DNA of 64,000 bases from Gonatopus flavifemur (GCA_018340375.1 JAFFJZ010000017.1:2098001-2162000); one strand, 5' to 3'; numbered from the stretch's first letter, positions 1 through 12,645 are shown. The notes: generated by a model not told the origin, from the sequence alone. Made by a program: numbers and translations.

Positions 1-877
1 TTGAAATTATCCATATGATGATAATAATTTACGATAAAAACTCAAATTTTTTCGAAAAACAAGACAAGCTTAAGATACGCTCCGCGAAATTCTCTTTTAT
101 TCTGTACCTATAAAAAGTGACACTCAAAAAAAAATTTTTCCTTTGATTTTCACACTCGCGATACTTGGAAATTTTACGATAAAAATTCAAATTTTTTCAA
201 AAAACAAGACAAGTTCAATATAAAATATAAATTGTTTGTGCTACTTACCGATTGATGCGTGATAGTTTTCTATCACTTCATTCACATGAGGGTTCCTCCT
301 TGTATTTTCTGTATCGGAGAGAAGAGTCCCTGCTAAAATATCACGCAACACTCCGATGTTGTCCAATTTATTTGAGAGATTCTTTTCCAATTGAATCCCT
401 CAAAACCGATGTACTGTATGGATTCCAAGTGACCTGGAAATCCTATCCAATTCAATCCGAATTTCATTCCGATATAAGTGTACTCATGAAAGGGTAACAA
501 AATTTAATACATTTTTATCCATTTGAATCTTTATCCTTTTCAATACTGAATCCGGTATATATAATTTTTGATTCATCCCAGTAAACAATATGTTATCATC
601 CGGAGCTCTTAAAGATCTCCTAAATATGTGTAGGAGGTCAGATAGACCTTTCAGAAGATTAACATAAAGATATCAGAATGTTATCAGATGCGTCGATTTC
701 TGAGGAAAATAAGAGATTGCCAGAATGTTATCCAAACGAACTCTTTGAGAGGATGTTTTTTTGAGATCTCAGAAAAAATGAAACCATTCAGATATCAATA
801 TGATAACATTGACAGAGCTCTTTCAAAAGTCCTCTTAAAGAGCTCTCCCTCCCATAAGTATTCACTGGGATCTAATG
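1..877. other. AT-rich unresolved flank of the foldback element
   Basis: No gene is supported here; the two short open frames (252-497 and 688-948) lack any recognisable motif. A roughly 38-bp direct repeat (acgataaaaactcaaatt...) occurs at about 31 and again at about 176. The part from 590 to 850 contains repeated GAGCTCTT and GATATCAGAATGTTATC-like words and may be an old short element. Confidence 0.5.
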
Positions 878-897
878 AATTTTCGGTATTCTTGTCG

Positions 898-1050
898 TAT
901 GCGGTCTACGTAGGTCCTTGGATTGTCTTATGCGGTCTACCCCAGTAGACCGCAAGCTGCTTACTATATGCTTCTTGTATGGAGTCTACCCTGAGCAGAG
1001 TGCATACGATAAGGGTAAGGATTGTATTATGCGGTCTACCCCGGTGGGTG
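898..1050. promoter_or_regulatory. Left cluster of GCGGTCTAC palindromic motifs
   Basis: TATGCGGTCTAC occurs near 898, 930 and 1030. The second copy forms an imperfect palindrome, GCGGTCTAC-cccA-GTAGACCGC. A degraded copy (GGAGTCTACCC) is near 980. The same motif is clustered at the other tip in opposite orientation. Clustered short palindromes just inside transposon ends are usually recognition sites for the mobilising protein; that role is inferred. Confidence 0.5.
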
Positions 1051-1424
1051 GGAAACGATCTCGATAAACTGCAGCATGCGTAATGGAAAGCAGTTCGAGT
1101 GCAGGTAAAAATGCAGAGAAATAACAGTCTGGTACTTATGTGGAAGCACCGAACCTTGCTGAAATTTGAGTGGAGCAGGAGAATGAGAGGAATAGTGAAA
1201 AGAAAATGTTCCACAGAAATGAAAATAAATGAAAGAGAAAAAGAGAAAGAATAACGTTATCTACGACCTGAATGGCAGCACATTGGTGTCTGTGAAGTTG
1301 GCATATCAAATGTCAGCATCGCACAAAAAAGCACCAGTTCTAGTCGCATCCACTATAGTTCTACAGTTCTTGATAAGTTACAACAATAGTTCCGGGTAAA
1401 TTTGTGGAAAAAATCGATTTTGAA

Positions 1425-1960
1425 AAAATGATATGCTAAGTTCTTCTACAATATGACAGCATCACAGGGAAAATGGATGGAAATGGACTGTAGCTCGGAG
1501 TTCTAGGGATGATTGGGATGCGAGGATGTCAAAACAAGGGAGTTCTAATGCTAGAAGTGCTTGGGAAATTTTTTTCAGGAATTAAATGGAATGATATGCT
1601 GAGTTCTTCTACAATATGACAGCATCGCAGGGATAATGGAAGGAAATTGACTATATCTGGGAGTTCTAGGGATGATTGGGATGCGGGGATGTCAAAACAA
1701 GGGAGTTCTGATGCTAGGAGTGCTTAAGAAATTTTTTTCCGGAATTAAATGAAGAGACATGAGGAGTTCTTCTACGATGTAGTGGCAGCGCAGGTGAAAC
1801 CGCTGGAAGTGGACTAAATCTAGGAGTTCTACGGCTGATTGGCATGTGAAGATGTCAAGGAACGAGAGTTCTGATGTTGGGAGTGATAGGAGAATTTTGT
1901 TCGGAGAATGATTGAGAGCATATACTGAGATCTTATACGATATGGGGGAGCGCAGGTGAG
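1425..1960 (+). repeat. Subterminal ~162-bp tandem repeat, left arm
   Basis: Three clear copies and one degraded copy of a unit that starts near ATGATATGCT(A/G)AGTTCTTCTAC. Copies begin at about 1428, 1591, 1751 and 1912. Each contains blocks like GACAGCATCGCAGG, GGGAGTTCTAGGGATGATTGG and GATGTCAAAACAAGGGAGTT. The element of the 31-bp satellite ATATGCTG..AGTTCT is already present in this longer unit, which suggests the satellite arose from it. Confidence 0.75.
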
Positions 1961-2090
1961 AGCTATGGAGATAGACTATATCACATAGCTCTAGAGATGA
2001 TATATCCTGATAAGGATATCCTAGAGAATCGGTAGTTCTGAGCAGCATGTCATTGGAAATCGAAAGTGCTGTGCAGCATATCATTGGAAA

Positions 2091-5000
2091 TCAGTAGTTT
2101 TGACCAGCAGATCATTGATAATCGATGGTGCTGATCGGCATATCATAGAAAATGAATAGTTCTGACCAGCATATCATAGAAAATCGATAGTTCTGACCAG
2201 CATATCATGGAAAATCAATAGTTCTCACCAGCATATCATAGGAAATCGATAGTTCTGACCAGGATATCATGGAAATTCGACAGTTCTGACCAGCATGTGA
2301 TAGAAAATCGATACTTCTGACCAGCATATCGTAGAAAATCGATAGTTCTGACCAGCATATCATAGAGAATGAAGAAATCTGATGAGCATATCATAGGAAA
2401 TCGAAAGTTCTGATCGGCATATCATAGAAAATCGATAGTTCTGACCAGCATATCATAGGAAATCGAGAGTTCTGACGAGCATATCATGGAGAATCGATAG
2501 TTCTGACCAGCATATCATAGAAAATGAAGAGTTCTGATGAGCATATCATAGAAAATCGATAGTTCTGATCGGCATATCATAGAAAATCGATAGTTCTGAG
2601 CAGCATATCATAGAAAATCGATAGTTCTGACCAGCATATCATGGAGAATCGATAGTTCTGACCAGCATATCATAGAAAATCAATAGTTCTGACCAGCATA
2701 TCATAGAAAATCGATAGTTCTGATCGGCATATCATAGAAAATCAATAGTTCTGACCAGCATATCATAGAAAATCAATAGTTCTGACCAGCAAATCATAGA
2801 AAATCGATAGTTCTGATCGGCATATCATAGAAAATCGATAGTTCTGACCAGCATATCGTAGAAATCCGATAGTTCTGACCAACATATCATAGGGAATGAA
2901 GAGTTCTGATGAGCATATCATAGAAAATCGATAGTTCTGACCAGCATATCATGGAGAATCGATAGTTCTGACCAGCATATCATAGAAAATCGATAGTTCT
3001 GATCGGCATATCATAGAAAATCGATAGTTCTGACCAGCATATCATAGAAAATCGATAGTTCTGATCGGCATATCATGGAAAATCGATAGTTCTGACCAGC
3101 ATATCATAGAAAATCGATAGTTCTGACCAGCATATCATAGAAAATCGATAGTGCTGATTGGCATATCGTAGAAAACCGATAGTTCTCACCAGCATATCAT
3201 AGAAAATCGATAGTTCTGACCAGCATATCATGGAGAATCGATAGTTCTGACCAGCATATCATAGGAAATCAATTGTTCTGACCAGCATATCATAGAAAAT
3301 CGATAGTTCTGACCAGCATATCATAGAAAATCGATAGTTCTGATCGGCATATCATAGAAAATCGATAGTTCTGACCAGCATATCATGGGAAATCGAGAGT
3401 TCTGACCAGCATATCATGGAAAATCGATAGTTCTGACCAGCATATCATAGAAAATCGATAGTTCTGACCAGCATATCATAGAAAATCGATAGTGCTGATT
3501 GGCATATCGTAGAAAACCGATAGTTCTCACCAGCATATCATAGAAAATCGATAGTTCTGATCGGCATATCATAGAAAATCGATAGTTCTGACCAGCATAT
3601 CATAGAAAATCGATAGTTCTGACCAGCATATCATAGAAAATCGATAGTTCTGAGCAGCATATCATGGAAAATCAATAGTTCTGACCAGCATATCATGGGA
3701 AATCGATAGTTCTGACCAGCATATCATAGAGAATGAAGAGTTCTGATGAGCATATCATAGAAAATCGATAGTTCTGACCAGCATATCATAGAAAATCGAT
3801 AGTTCTGATCGGCGTATCATAGAAAATCGATAGTTCTGACCAGCATATCATAGAGAATCGATAGTTCTGAGCAGCATATCATGGGAAATCGATAGTTCTG
3901 ACCAGCATATCATAGAAAATCGATAGTTCTGATCGGCATATCATAGAAAATCGATAGTTCTGACCAGCATATCATAGACAATCGATAGTTCTGATCGGCA
4001 TATCATAGAAAATCGATAGTTCTGACCAGCATATCATAGGAAATCGAGAGTTCTGACCAGCATATCATGGCGAATCGATAGTTCTGACCAGCATATCATA
4101 GAAAATGAAGAGTTCTGATGATCATATCATAGAAAATCGATAGTTCTGACCAGCATATAATGGAGAATCGATAGTTCTGACCAGCATATCATAGAAAATC
4201 GATAGTTCTGAGCAGCATATAATGGAAAATCAATAGTTCTGACCAGCATATCATGGGAAATCGATAGTTCTGACCAGCATATCATAGAGAATGAAGAGTT
4301 CTGATCGGCATATCATAGAAAATCGATGGTTCTGACCAGCATATCATAGAGAATCGATAGTTCTGAGCAGCATATCATGGGAAATCGATAGTTCTGACCA
4401 GCATATCATAGAGAATCGATAGTTCTGAGCAGCATATCATAGACAATCGATAGTTCTGACCAGCATATGATTGAAAATCGATAGTTCTGAGCAGCATAAC
4501 ATGGAGAATCGATAGTTCTAACCAGCATATCATAGAAAATCAATTGTTCTGACCAGCATATCATAGATAATCGATAGTTCTGATCAGCATATCATAGGAA
4601 ATCGATAGTTCTGACCAGCATATCATGGAGAATCGATAGTTCTGACCAGCGTATCATAGAAAATCGATAGTTCTGATCGGCATTTCATAGAAAATCGATA
4701 GTTCTGACCAGCATATGATTGAAAATCGATAGTTCTGAGCAGCATATCATGGGAAATCAATAGTTCTGACCAGCATATCATAGAAAATCGATAGTTCTGA
4801 TCGGCATATCATAGAAAATCGATAGTTCTGACCAGCATATGATAGAAAATCGATAGTTCTGAGCAGCATATCATGGAGAATCGATAGTTTTGATCGGCAT
4901 ATCATAGAAATCCGATAGTTCTGACCAGCATATGATAGAAAATCGATAGTTCTGAGCAGCATATCATGGAGAATCGATAGTTCTAACCAGCATATCATAG

Positions 5001-5990
5001 AAAATCAATTGTTCTGACCAGCATATCATAGATAATCGATAGTTCTGATCAGCATATCATAGGAAATCGATAGTTCTGACCAGCATATCATGGAGAATCG
5101 ATAGTTCTGACCAGCGTATCATAGAAAATCGATAGTTCTGATCGGCATATCATAGAATATCGATAGTTCTCACCAGCATATCATACAAAATCGATAGTTC
5201 TGATCGGCATATCATAGAAAATCGATAGTTCTGAGCAGCATATCATAGAAAATCGATAGTTCTGACCAGCATATCATGGAAAATCAATAGTTCTGACCAG
5301 CATATTATAGAAAATCGACAGTGCTGACCAGGATATCATGGAAATTCGACAGTCCTGATCAGCATGTCATAGAAAATCGATACTTCTCACCAGCATATTG
5401 TAGAAAATCGATTGTTCTGACCAGCATATCATAGAGAATGAAGAGTTCTGACCAGCATATCGTGGAAAATCGATAGTTCTGACCAGCATATCATAGAGAA
5501 TGAAGAGTTCTGATGAGCATATCATAGAAAATCGATATTTCTGACCAGCATATCATGGAGAATCGATAGTTCTGAGGAGCATATCATAGAAAATCGATGG
5601 TTCTGATCGGCATCTCATAGAAAATCGATAGTTCTGACCAGCATATCATAGAAAATCGATAGTTCTGACCAGCATATCATGGAGAATTGATAGTTCTGAT
5701 CAGCATATCATGGAACATCGATCGTTCTGAGCAGCATATCATGGGAAATCAATAGTTCTGACCAGCATATCATAGAAAATCGATAGTTCTGATCGGCATA
5801 TCATAGAAAATCGATAGTTCTGACCAGCATATCATAGAAAATCGATAGTTCTGAGCAGCATATCATGGGAAATCGATAGTTCTGACCAGCATATCATGGA
5901 AAATCGATAGTTCTGAGCCACATATCACGGGAAATCAATAGTTCTGACCAGCATATCATGGAAAATGGAGAGTTCTGATGAGCATATCAT
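2091..5990 (+). repeat. 31-bp satellite, first forward block
   Basis: About 125 head-to-tail copies of a 31-bp unit read as GACCAGCATATCATAGAAAA plus TCGATAGTTCT. Variants such as GATCGGCATATCATAG, GAGCAGCATATCATGG and TGATGAGCATATCATAG recur in the same order, so the block grew by duplication of multi-unit segments: for example, the stretch at 4501 recurs at 4966, an offset of 465 (15 units). Repeats touch without unique spacers, so this is a minisatellite and not a CRISPR array. Confidence 0.95.
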
Positions 5991-6262
5991 AGAACTGTCG
6001 ATTTTCAAGGATATGCTGGTCAGAACTATTGATTTCCTATGTTATGCTAGTGAGAATTATCGGTTTTATTTGATATGCAGGTCAGAACTATCGATTTTCT
6101 ATGATATGCTCATCAGAACTTTCCATTTTCCATGATATGCTGGTCAGAAATCCCCATTTTCCATGATATGCTGGTCAGAACCATCGATTTTCTATGATAT
6201 GCTGATCAGAACTGTCGGTTTTCTATGATATGCTGGTCAGAACTATCGATTTTCTATGATAT
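5991..6262 (-). repeat. 31-bp satellite, short inverted block
   Basis: At about 5990 the array flips orientation: the reverse complement AGAACTATCGATTTTCTATG plus ATATGCTGGTC is read for nine units. It contains the odd unit GTTATGCTAGTGAGAATTAT followed by a TTTGATATGCAGG unit. The same sequence follows the second flip at 7488. The block stops abruptly at 6262, where left-arm subterminal sequence begins. Confidence 0.9.
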
Positions 6263-7485
6263 GCTATATCACAAAGCTCTAAAGATGATATATCCTGGTA
6301 AGGATATCCTAGAGAATCGGTAGTTCTGAGCAGCATGTCATTGGAAATCGATGGTGCTGTGCAGCATATCATTGGAAATCAGTAGTTTTGACCAGCAGAT
6401 CATTGATAATCGATGGTTCTGATCGGCATATCATAGAAGATGAATAGTTCTGACCAGCATATCATAGAAAATCGATAGTTCTGACCAGCATATCATGGAA
6501 AATCAATAGTTCTGACCAGCATATCATAGAAAATCGATAGTTCTGACCAGGATATCATGGAAATTCGACAGTTCTGACCAGCATGTCATAGAGAATCGAT
6601 ACTTCTGACCAGCATATCGTAGAAAATCGATAGTTCTGACCAGCATATCATAGAGAATGAAGAGTTCTGATGAGCATATCATAGAAAATCGATAGTTCTG
6701 ACCAGCATATCATGGAGAATCGATAGTTCTGACCAGCATATCATAGAAAATCGATATTTCTGATCGGCATATCATAGAAAATCGATAGTTCTGACCAGCA
6801 TATCATAGAAAATCGATAGTTCTGACCAGCATATCATAGAAAATCGATAGTTCTGATCGGCATATCATAGAAAATCGATAGTTCTGACCAGCATATCATA
6901 GAAAATCGATAGTTCTGACCAGCATATCATGGAAAATCAATAGTTCTGACCAGCATATGATAGAAAATCGATAGTGATGAGCAGCATATCATGGGAAATC
7001 AATAGTTCTGACCAGCATATCATAGAAAATCGATAGTTCTGACCAGCATATCATGGAAAATCAATAGTTCTGACCAGCATATCATAGAAAATCGATAGTT
7101 CTGACCAGGATATCATGGAAATTCGACAGTTCTGACCAGCATGTCATAGAAAATCGATACTTCTGACCAGCATATCGTAGAAAATCGATAGTCCTGACTA
7201 GCATATCATAGAGAATGAAGAGTTCTGATGAGCATATCATAGAAAATCGATAGTTCTGACCAGCATATCATGGAACATCGATAGTTCTGACCAGCATATC
7301 ATAGAAAATCAATAGTTCTGACCAGCATATCATAGAAAATCGATAGTTCTGATCGGCATATCGTAGAAAATCGATAGTTCTGACCAGCGTTTCATAGAAA
7401 ATCGATAGTTCTGACCAGGATATCATGGAAAATCGACAGTCCTGACCAGCATATCATGGATAATGGAGAGTTCTGATGAGCATAT
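6263..7485 (+). repeat. 31-bp satellite, second forward block with partial left-arm copy
   Basis: Positions 6263-6400 repeat left-arm sequence found at 1975-2110 (GCTATATCACA.AGCTCT.AAGATGATATATCC and onward). They are followed by about 35 forward 31-bp units. This is a second, internally started copy of the left half of the element placed inside the first. Confidence 0.9.
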
Positions 7486-10390
7486 CATAGAACTGTCGAT
7501 TCTCTATGATATGCTGGTCAGAACTATTGATTCCCTATGTTATGCTAGTGAGAATTATCGATTTTATTTGATATGCAGGTCAGAACTATCGATTTTCTAT
7601 GATATGCTCATCAGAACTCTCCATTTTCCATGATATGCTGGTCAGAACTCCCCATTTTACATGATATGCTGGTCAGAACTATCGATTTTCTATGATATGC
7701 TGATCAGAACTGTCGATTTTCTATGATATGCTGGTCAGAACTATCGATTTTCTATGGTATGCCGATCAGAACTATCGATTTTCTATGATATGCTGGTCAG
7801 AACTATCGATTTTCTATGACACGCTCATCAGAACTCTTCATTCTCTATGATATGCTGGTCAGAACTATCGATTTTCTATGGTATGCCGATCAGTACTATC
7901 GATTTTCTATGATATGCTGGTCAGAACTATTGATTTTTTATGATATGCTGGTCAGAACTATCGATTCTCCATGATATGCTGGTCAGAACTATCGATTTTC
8001 TATGATATGCTGGTCAGAACTATCGATTTTCTGTGATATGCTGGTCAGAACTATCGATTTTCTATGATATGCTGGTCAGAACTATGGATTTTCTATGATA
8101 TGCTGGTCAGAACTCTCGATTTTCTATGATATGCCGATCAGAACTATCGATTTTCTATGATATGCTGGTCAGAACTCTCGATTTTCTATGATATGCCGAT
8201 CAGAACTATCGATTTTCTATGATATGCTGGTCAGAACTATTGATTTCCTTTGTTATGCTAGTGAGAATTATCGATTTTATTTGATATGCAGGTCAGAACC
8301 ATCGATTTTCTATGATATGCTCATCAGAACTATCGATTTTCTATGATATGCTGGTCAGAACTATTGATTTTCTATGATATGCTGGTCAGAACCATTCATT
8401 TTCTATGATATGCTGGTCAGAACTATCGATTTCCAATGACATGCTGGTCGGAACTATTGATTTTCTATGATATGCCGTTTAGAACTATCGATTTCCTATG
8501 ATATGCTGGTCAGAACTATCGATTTTCTATGACATGCTCATCAGAACTCTTCATTCTCTATGATATGCTGGTCAGAACTATCGATTTTCTATGATATGCT
8601 GGTCAGAACTATCGATTTTCTATGATATGCTGGTCAGAACTATCGATTTTCTATCATATGCTGGTCAGAACTATGGATTTTCTATGATATGCTGGTCAGA
8701 ACTCTCGATTTTCTATGATATGCCGATCAGAACTATCGATTTTCTATGATATGCTGGTCAGAACTCTCGATTTTCTATGATATGCTGATCAGAACTATCG
8801 ATTTTCTATGATATGCTGGTCAGAACTATTGATTTCCCATGATATGCTGCTCAGAACTATCGATTTCCTATGATATGCTGGTCAGAACTATCGATTTTCT
8901 ATGACATGCTCATCAGAACTCTTCATTCTCTATGATATGCTGGTCAGAACTATCGATTTCCTATGATATGCTGGTCAGAACTATTGATTTTCTACGATAT
9001 ACTGGTCAGAACTATCGATTCTCCATGATATGCTGGTCAGAACTATCGATTTTCTATGATATGCTCATCAGAACTCTTCATTCTCTATGATATGCTGGTC
9101 AGAACTATCGATTCACTATAATATGCTGGTCAGAACTATTGATTTCGTATGATATGCTAGTGAGACATATCGATTTTCTATGATATGCTGGTCAGAACTA
9201 TTGATTTCCTTTGTTATGCTAGTGAGAATTATCGATTTTATTTGATATGCAGGTCAGAACCATCGATTTTCTATGATATGCTCATCAGAACTATCGATTT
9301 TCTATGATATGCTGGTCAGAACTATTGATTTTCTATGATATGCTGGTCAGAACCATTCATTTTCTATGATATGCTGGTCAGAACTATCGATTTCCAATGA
9401 CATGCTGGTCGGAACTATTGATTTTCTATGATATGCCGTTTAGAACTATCGATTTCCTATGATATGCTGGTCAGAACTATCGATTTTCTATGACATGCTC
9501 ATCAGAACTCTTCATTCTCTATGATATGCTGGTCAGAACTATCGATTTTCTATGATATGCTGGTCAGAACTATCGATTTTCTATGATATGCTGGTCAGAA
9601 CTATCGATTTTCTATGATATGCTGGTCAGAACTATGGATTTTCTATGATATGCTGGTCAGAACTCTCGATTTTCTATGATATGCCGATCAGAACTATCGA
9701 TTTTCTATGATATGCTGGTCAGAACTCTCGATTTTCTATGATATGCTGATCAGAACTATCGATTTTCTATGATATGCTGGTCAGAACTATTGATTTCCCA
9801 TGATATGCTGCTCAGAACTATCGATTTCCTATGATATGCTGGTCAGAACTATCGATTTTCTATGACATGCTCATCAGAACTCTTCATTTTCTATGATATG
9901 CTGGTCAGAACTATTGATTTCCTATGATATGCTGGTCAGAACTATTGATTTTCTACGATATGCTGGTCAGAACTATCGATTCTCCATGATATGCTGGTCA
10001 GAACTATCGATTTTCTATGATATGCTCATCAGAACTCTTCATTCTCTATGATATGCTGGTCAGAACTATCGACCCACTATGATATGCTGGTCAGAACTAT
10101 TGATTTCGTATGATATGCTAGTGAGACATATCGTTTTTCTATGATATGCTGGTCAGAAGTATCGATTTTCTGTGACATGCTGGTCAGAACTGTCGAATTT
10201 CCATGATATCATGGTCAGAACTATCGATTTTCTATGATATGCTGGTCAGAACTATTGATTTTCCATGATATGCTGGTCAGAACCATCGATTTTCTATGAT
10301 ATGCTGGTCAGAACTATTCATTTTCTATGATATGCCGATCAGAACCATCGATTATCAATGATCTGCTGTTCAAAACTACTGATTTCCAAT
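7486..10390 (-). repeat. 31-bp satellite, long inverted block
   Basis: After the second flip at about 7486 some 93 units run in reverse complement up to the right arm. The first units duplicate those of the short inverted block at 5991, including the GTTATGCTAGTGAG variant. The last part is built from two copies of a 961-bp higher-order unit. Confidence 0.95.
8239..10160. repeat. 961-bp higher-order repeat, two tandem copies (31 x 31 bp)
   Basis: Distinctive units recur exactly 961 bp apart: TGATTTCCTTTGTTATGC at 8241 and 9202, TATGCCGTTT at 8471 and 9432, and the ..CACTAT.ATATGC unit at 9111 and 10,072. 961 is 31 units of 31 bp. The copies differ by only a few substitutions, so the duplication is recent relative to unit divergence. 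Confidence 0.9.
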
Positions 10391-11754
10391 GATATGCTGC
10401 ACAGCACTATCGATTTCCAATGACATGCTGCTCAGAACTACCGATTCTCTAGGATATCCTTATCAGGATATATCATCTCTAGAGCTATGTGATATAGTCT
10501 ATCTCCATAGCTCTCACCTGCGCTCCCCCATATCGTATCAGATCTCAGCATATGCTCTCAATCATTCTCCGAACAAAATTCTCCTATTACTCCCAACATC
10601 AGAACTCTCGTTCCTTGACATCCTTACATGCCAATCAGCCGTAGAACTCCGAGATATAGTCCACTTCCAGCGGTTTCACCTGCGCTGCTACTACATCGTA
10701 GAAGAACTCCTCATGTCTCTTCATTTAATTCCCGAAAAAAATTTCTTAAGCACTCCTAGCATCAGAACTCCCTTGTTTTGACATCCTCGCATCCCAATCA
10801 TCCCTAGAACTCCTAGATATAGTCAATTTCCTTCCATTACCCCTGCGATGCTGTCATATTGTAGAAGAACTCAGCATATCATTCCATTTAATTCCTGAAA
10901 AAAAATTCCCAAGCACCTCTAGCATTAAAATTCCCTTGTTTTGACATCCTCGCGTCCCAATCATCCCTAGAACTCCGAGATACAGTCCATTTCCATCCAT
11001 TTTCCCTGCGATGCTGTCATATTGTAGAAGAACTTGGCATATCATTTTTTCAAAATCGATTTTTTTCACAAATTTACCCGGAACTATTGTTGTAACTTAT
11101 CAAGAACTGTAGAACTATAGTGGATGCGACTAGAACTGGTGCTTTTTTGTGCGATGCTGACATTTGATATGCCAACTTCACAGACACAGCACATTGTACA
11201 TCAAAGAGTTGATACAAGAAGTACCTGAAATCCCACGACGTTATGAATGAAACAGTAAATATGTAGGAAACGTACGCGCGTGTATTCAATGAATTTTCGA
11301 CAACTAAGTGTATGTGCGTACGTGTGCGTGTGAAGAATTTTCATCACAAACCGTTAGTCTCTCCGAATGAAGTGAGAGTCAGGTATCAGTTCGGTTGTGA
11401 ATTATAGCAGTCGTGTTTGGAATACGTGTCCAGTAGTTTTCATTTCAGTTCCTGCACTTCGTTTTCTGTACTACTTGCCTGCTTCTCTTCCTATGCTTTG
11501 CCGCTTTCTCACGGTAGACCCCATAAAACAGTCGTTACGGAAGCACCTTGCGGTCTGCCCAGGTAGACCCCATACTGCAACCGTCACCGTTGTCGTATGC
11601 ACTCTATTTAGGGTAGACCTCATACAAGAAGCATATAGTGAGCACCTTGCGGTCTACCGCAGTAGACCGCATACTGCAACCCTATGTGGGGCAGTATGCG
11701 GTCTACTCCGGTAGACCACCAGTCTCCGGTAGACCGCATACGACAAGAATACCG
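10380..11754 (-). repeat. Right terminal inverted repeat of the foldback element
   Basis: Reverse complement of the left arm. It contains the ~162-bp subterminal repeats (about 10,400-11,050), the block TTTACCCGGAACTATTGTTG shared with 1380-1400, and the GCGGTCTAC cluster at the tip. It ends GAATACCG at 11,754. Confidence 0.8.
11515..11745. promoter_or_regulatory. Right cluster of GTAGACCGC palindromic motifs
   Basis: GGTAGACC, GCGGTCTGCC, GCGGTCTACCGCAGTAGACC and GCGGTCTACTCCGGTAGACC occur within 230 bp, with CCGGTAGACCGCATACG at the very tip. The cluster mirrors the one at 898-1050 but has more copies. A binding-site role is inferred. Confidence 0.5.
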
Positions 11755-11774
11755 AATTTTCAAGTCGCGATAAT

Positions 11775-12186
11775 TCAATCCATTTTTATACTGATCACGA
11801 TATAGACATTGAATCCGTTTCAATCGTTTTTCATATATTTTGTTGAATTGATCTTCTGGGATTGGATAGAATAAAGATATTTCATTACAATCGCAAGATT
11901 AAGTGGCATTCAGAATGGTATTTAATCCTCCTTGAAAATTATAATCAACTCCAATTCATTTTCATGTATTGAAATGGATTGAACGGATTCATATTTTATT
12001 GGAGATCAGAATGAATCAACGCATGTGGACTGAAATCCATTTTTTGGGATTGAATAAGGTAAAGGCATCTTATTACAATCGAAAGATAAAGTGACATTCA
12101 GAATGGTATTTAATCCTCATTGAATATCATAATCAACTGTAATTCATTTTGATATATTGAAATGGATAGAGTGGATTCATATTTTA
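11775..12186 (+). repeat. ~187-bp tandem repeat (split by two insertions)
   Basis: Two copies of an AT-rich unit (TATTGAAATGGAT.GA at 11,967 and 12,155; AAGTGACATTCAGAATGG in both). The array continues after the 12,187-15,094 insertion at 15,095-15,250 and in degraded form after 18,262. The intact neighbouring unit preserves the uninterrupted target sequence of the first insertion (CATATTTTATTGGAGATC at about 11,988). Confidence 0.8.
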
Positions 12187-12645
12187 CACAGAGAAAAAAA
12201 AATTCATTAAAACAAAGAATATTTCTTTGATTCTAAGAAATACTTTCATTCAATGGTATCTATAACATTATTTCATTAAATCATCAAAATGAATCATTTA
12301 CAAGCATGTCGTGAAACTTGGGTCAGAAAAATTGGATTCTTGTGTTAATGTCATGGACATTGGTACTGGAATTATATTATTTTGGATCGAAAAAATATTT
12401 CATTCACGGAATCAACATTTAATTGAAAACAATAAGAGATTACTTTGAGTCAAATGAATATTTTTTCCATTCAAAGAAATGGATTCATTCAACAGTGACA
12501 ATCAAGTAATGTATTCAAATCCGCAATTCTTGAGATTTTTTTTATAAAAAAAATTGTATTATTTGTCAATATTTCATAGTCCATTTTAGTGCTTCTGAAC
12601 TTTTTGATAAACGGAAATTCTGCGCACTTTGAATCATCTTAGACT

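Larger units (their letters stand above)
884..2090 (+). repeat. Left terminal inverted repeat of the foldback element
   Basis: The segments 884-1060 and about 1270-2090 match the reverse complement of 10,380-11,754. The stretch between them (about 1060-1270) does not match the corresponding right-hand stretch (about 11,190-11,520), so the two arms differ by replacement or indel there. The match resumes with the motif around ccggg...aacaatag and runs through the subterminal repeats into the satellite. Confidence 0.8.
884..11754. mobile_element. 10.9-kb foldback-type element with 31-bp satellite core
   Basis: The left end CGGTATTCTTGTCGTATGCG (884) and the right end read in reverse complement from 11,754 are the same sequence. 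The 6-mer AATTTT lies directly outside both ends (878-883 and 11,755-11,760), as expected of a target duplication. Behind each tip come GCGGTCTAC motifs, then ~162-bp subterminal repeats, then a 31-bp satellite that points inward from both sides. No transposase frame is visible, so the element would have to be mobilised in trans. Long inverted repeats filled with short tandem repeats are the hallmark of foldback elements such as Drosophila FB, whose inverted repeats also carry 31-bp repeats. Assignment to that group is inference from architecture, not from sequence homology. Confidence 0.8.

Noticed and set aside
4747..4998. 83-residue repetitive frame in the satellite
   Set aside because: Purely a translation of 31-bp units that happen to lack stops for eight units.
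2090..10390. Regular 31-bp repeats as a CRISPR array
   Set aside because: Units abut without unique spacers, the array changes orientation, there are no cas genes, and the surrounding elements are eukaryotic.
1692..10781. Two nearly identical 130-residue frames (1,692-2,084 minus and 10,389-10,781 plus) as a conserved gene pair
   Set aside because: They are the two arms of the inverted repeat, so their similarity follows from the DNA. The frame covers noncoding subterminal repeats, and neighbouring copies of those repeats are not open.
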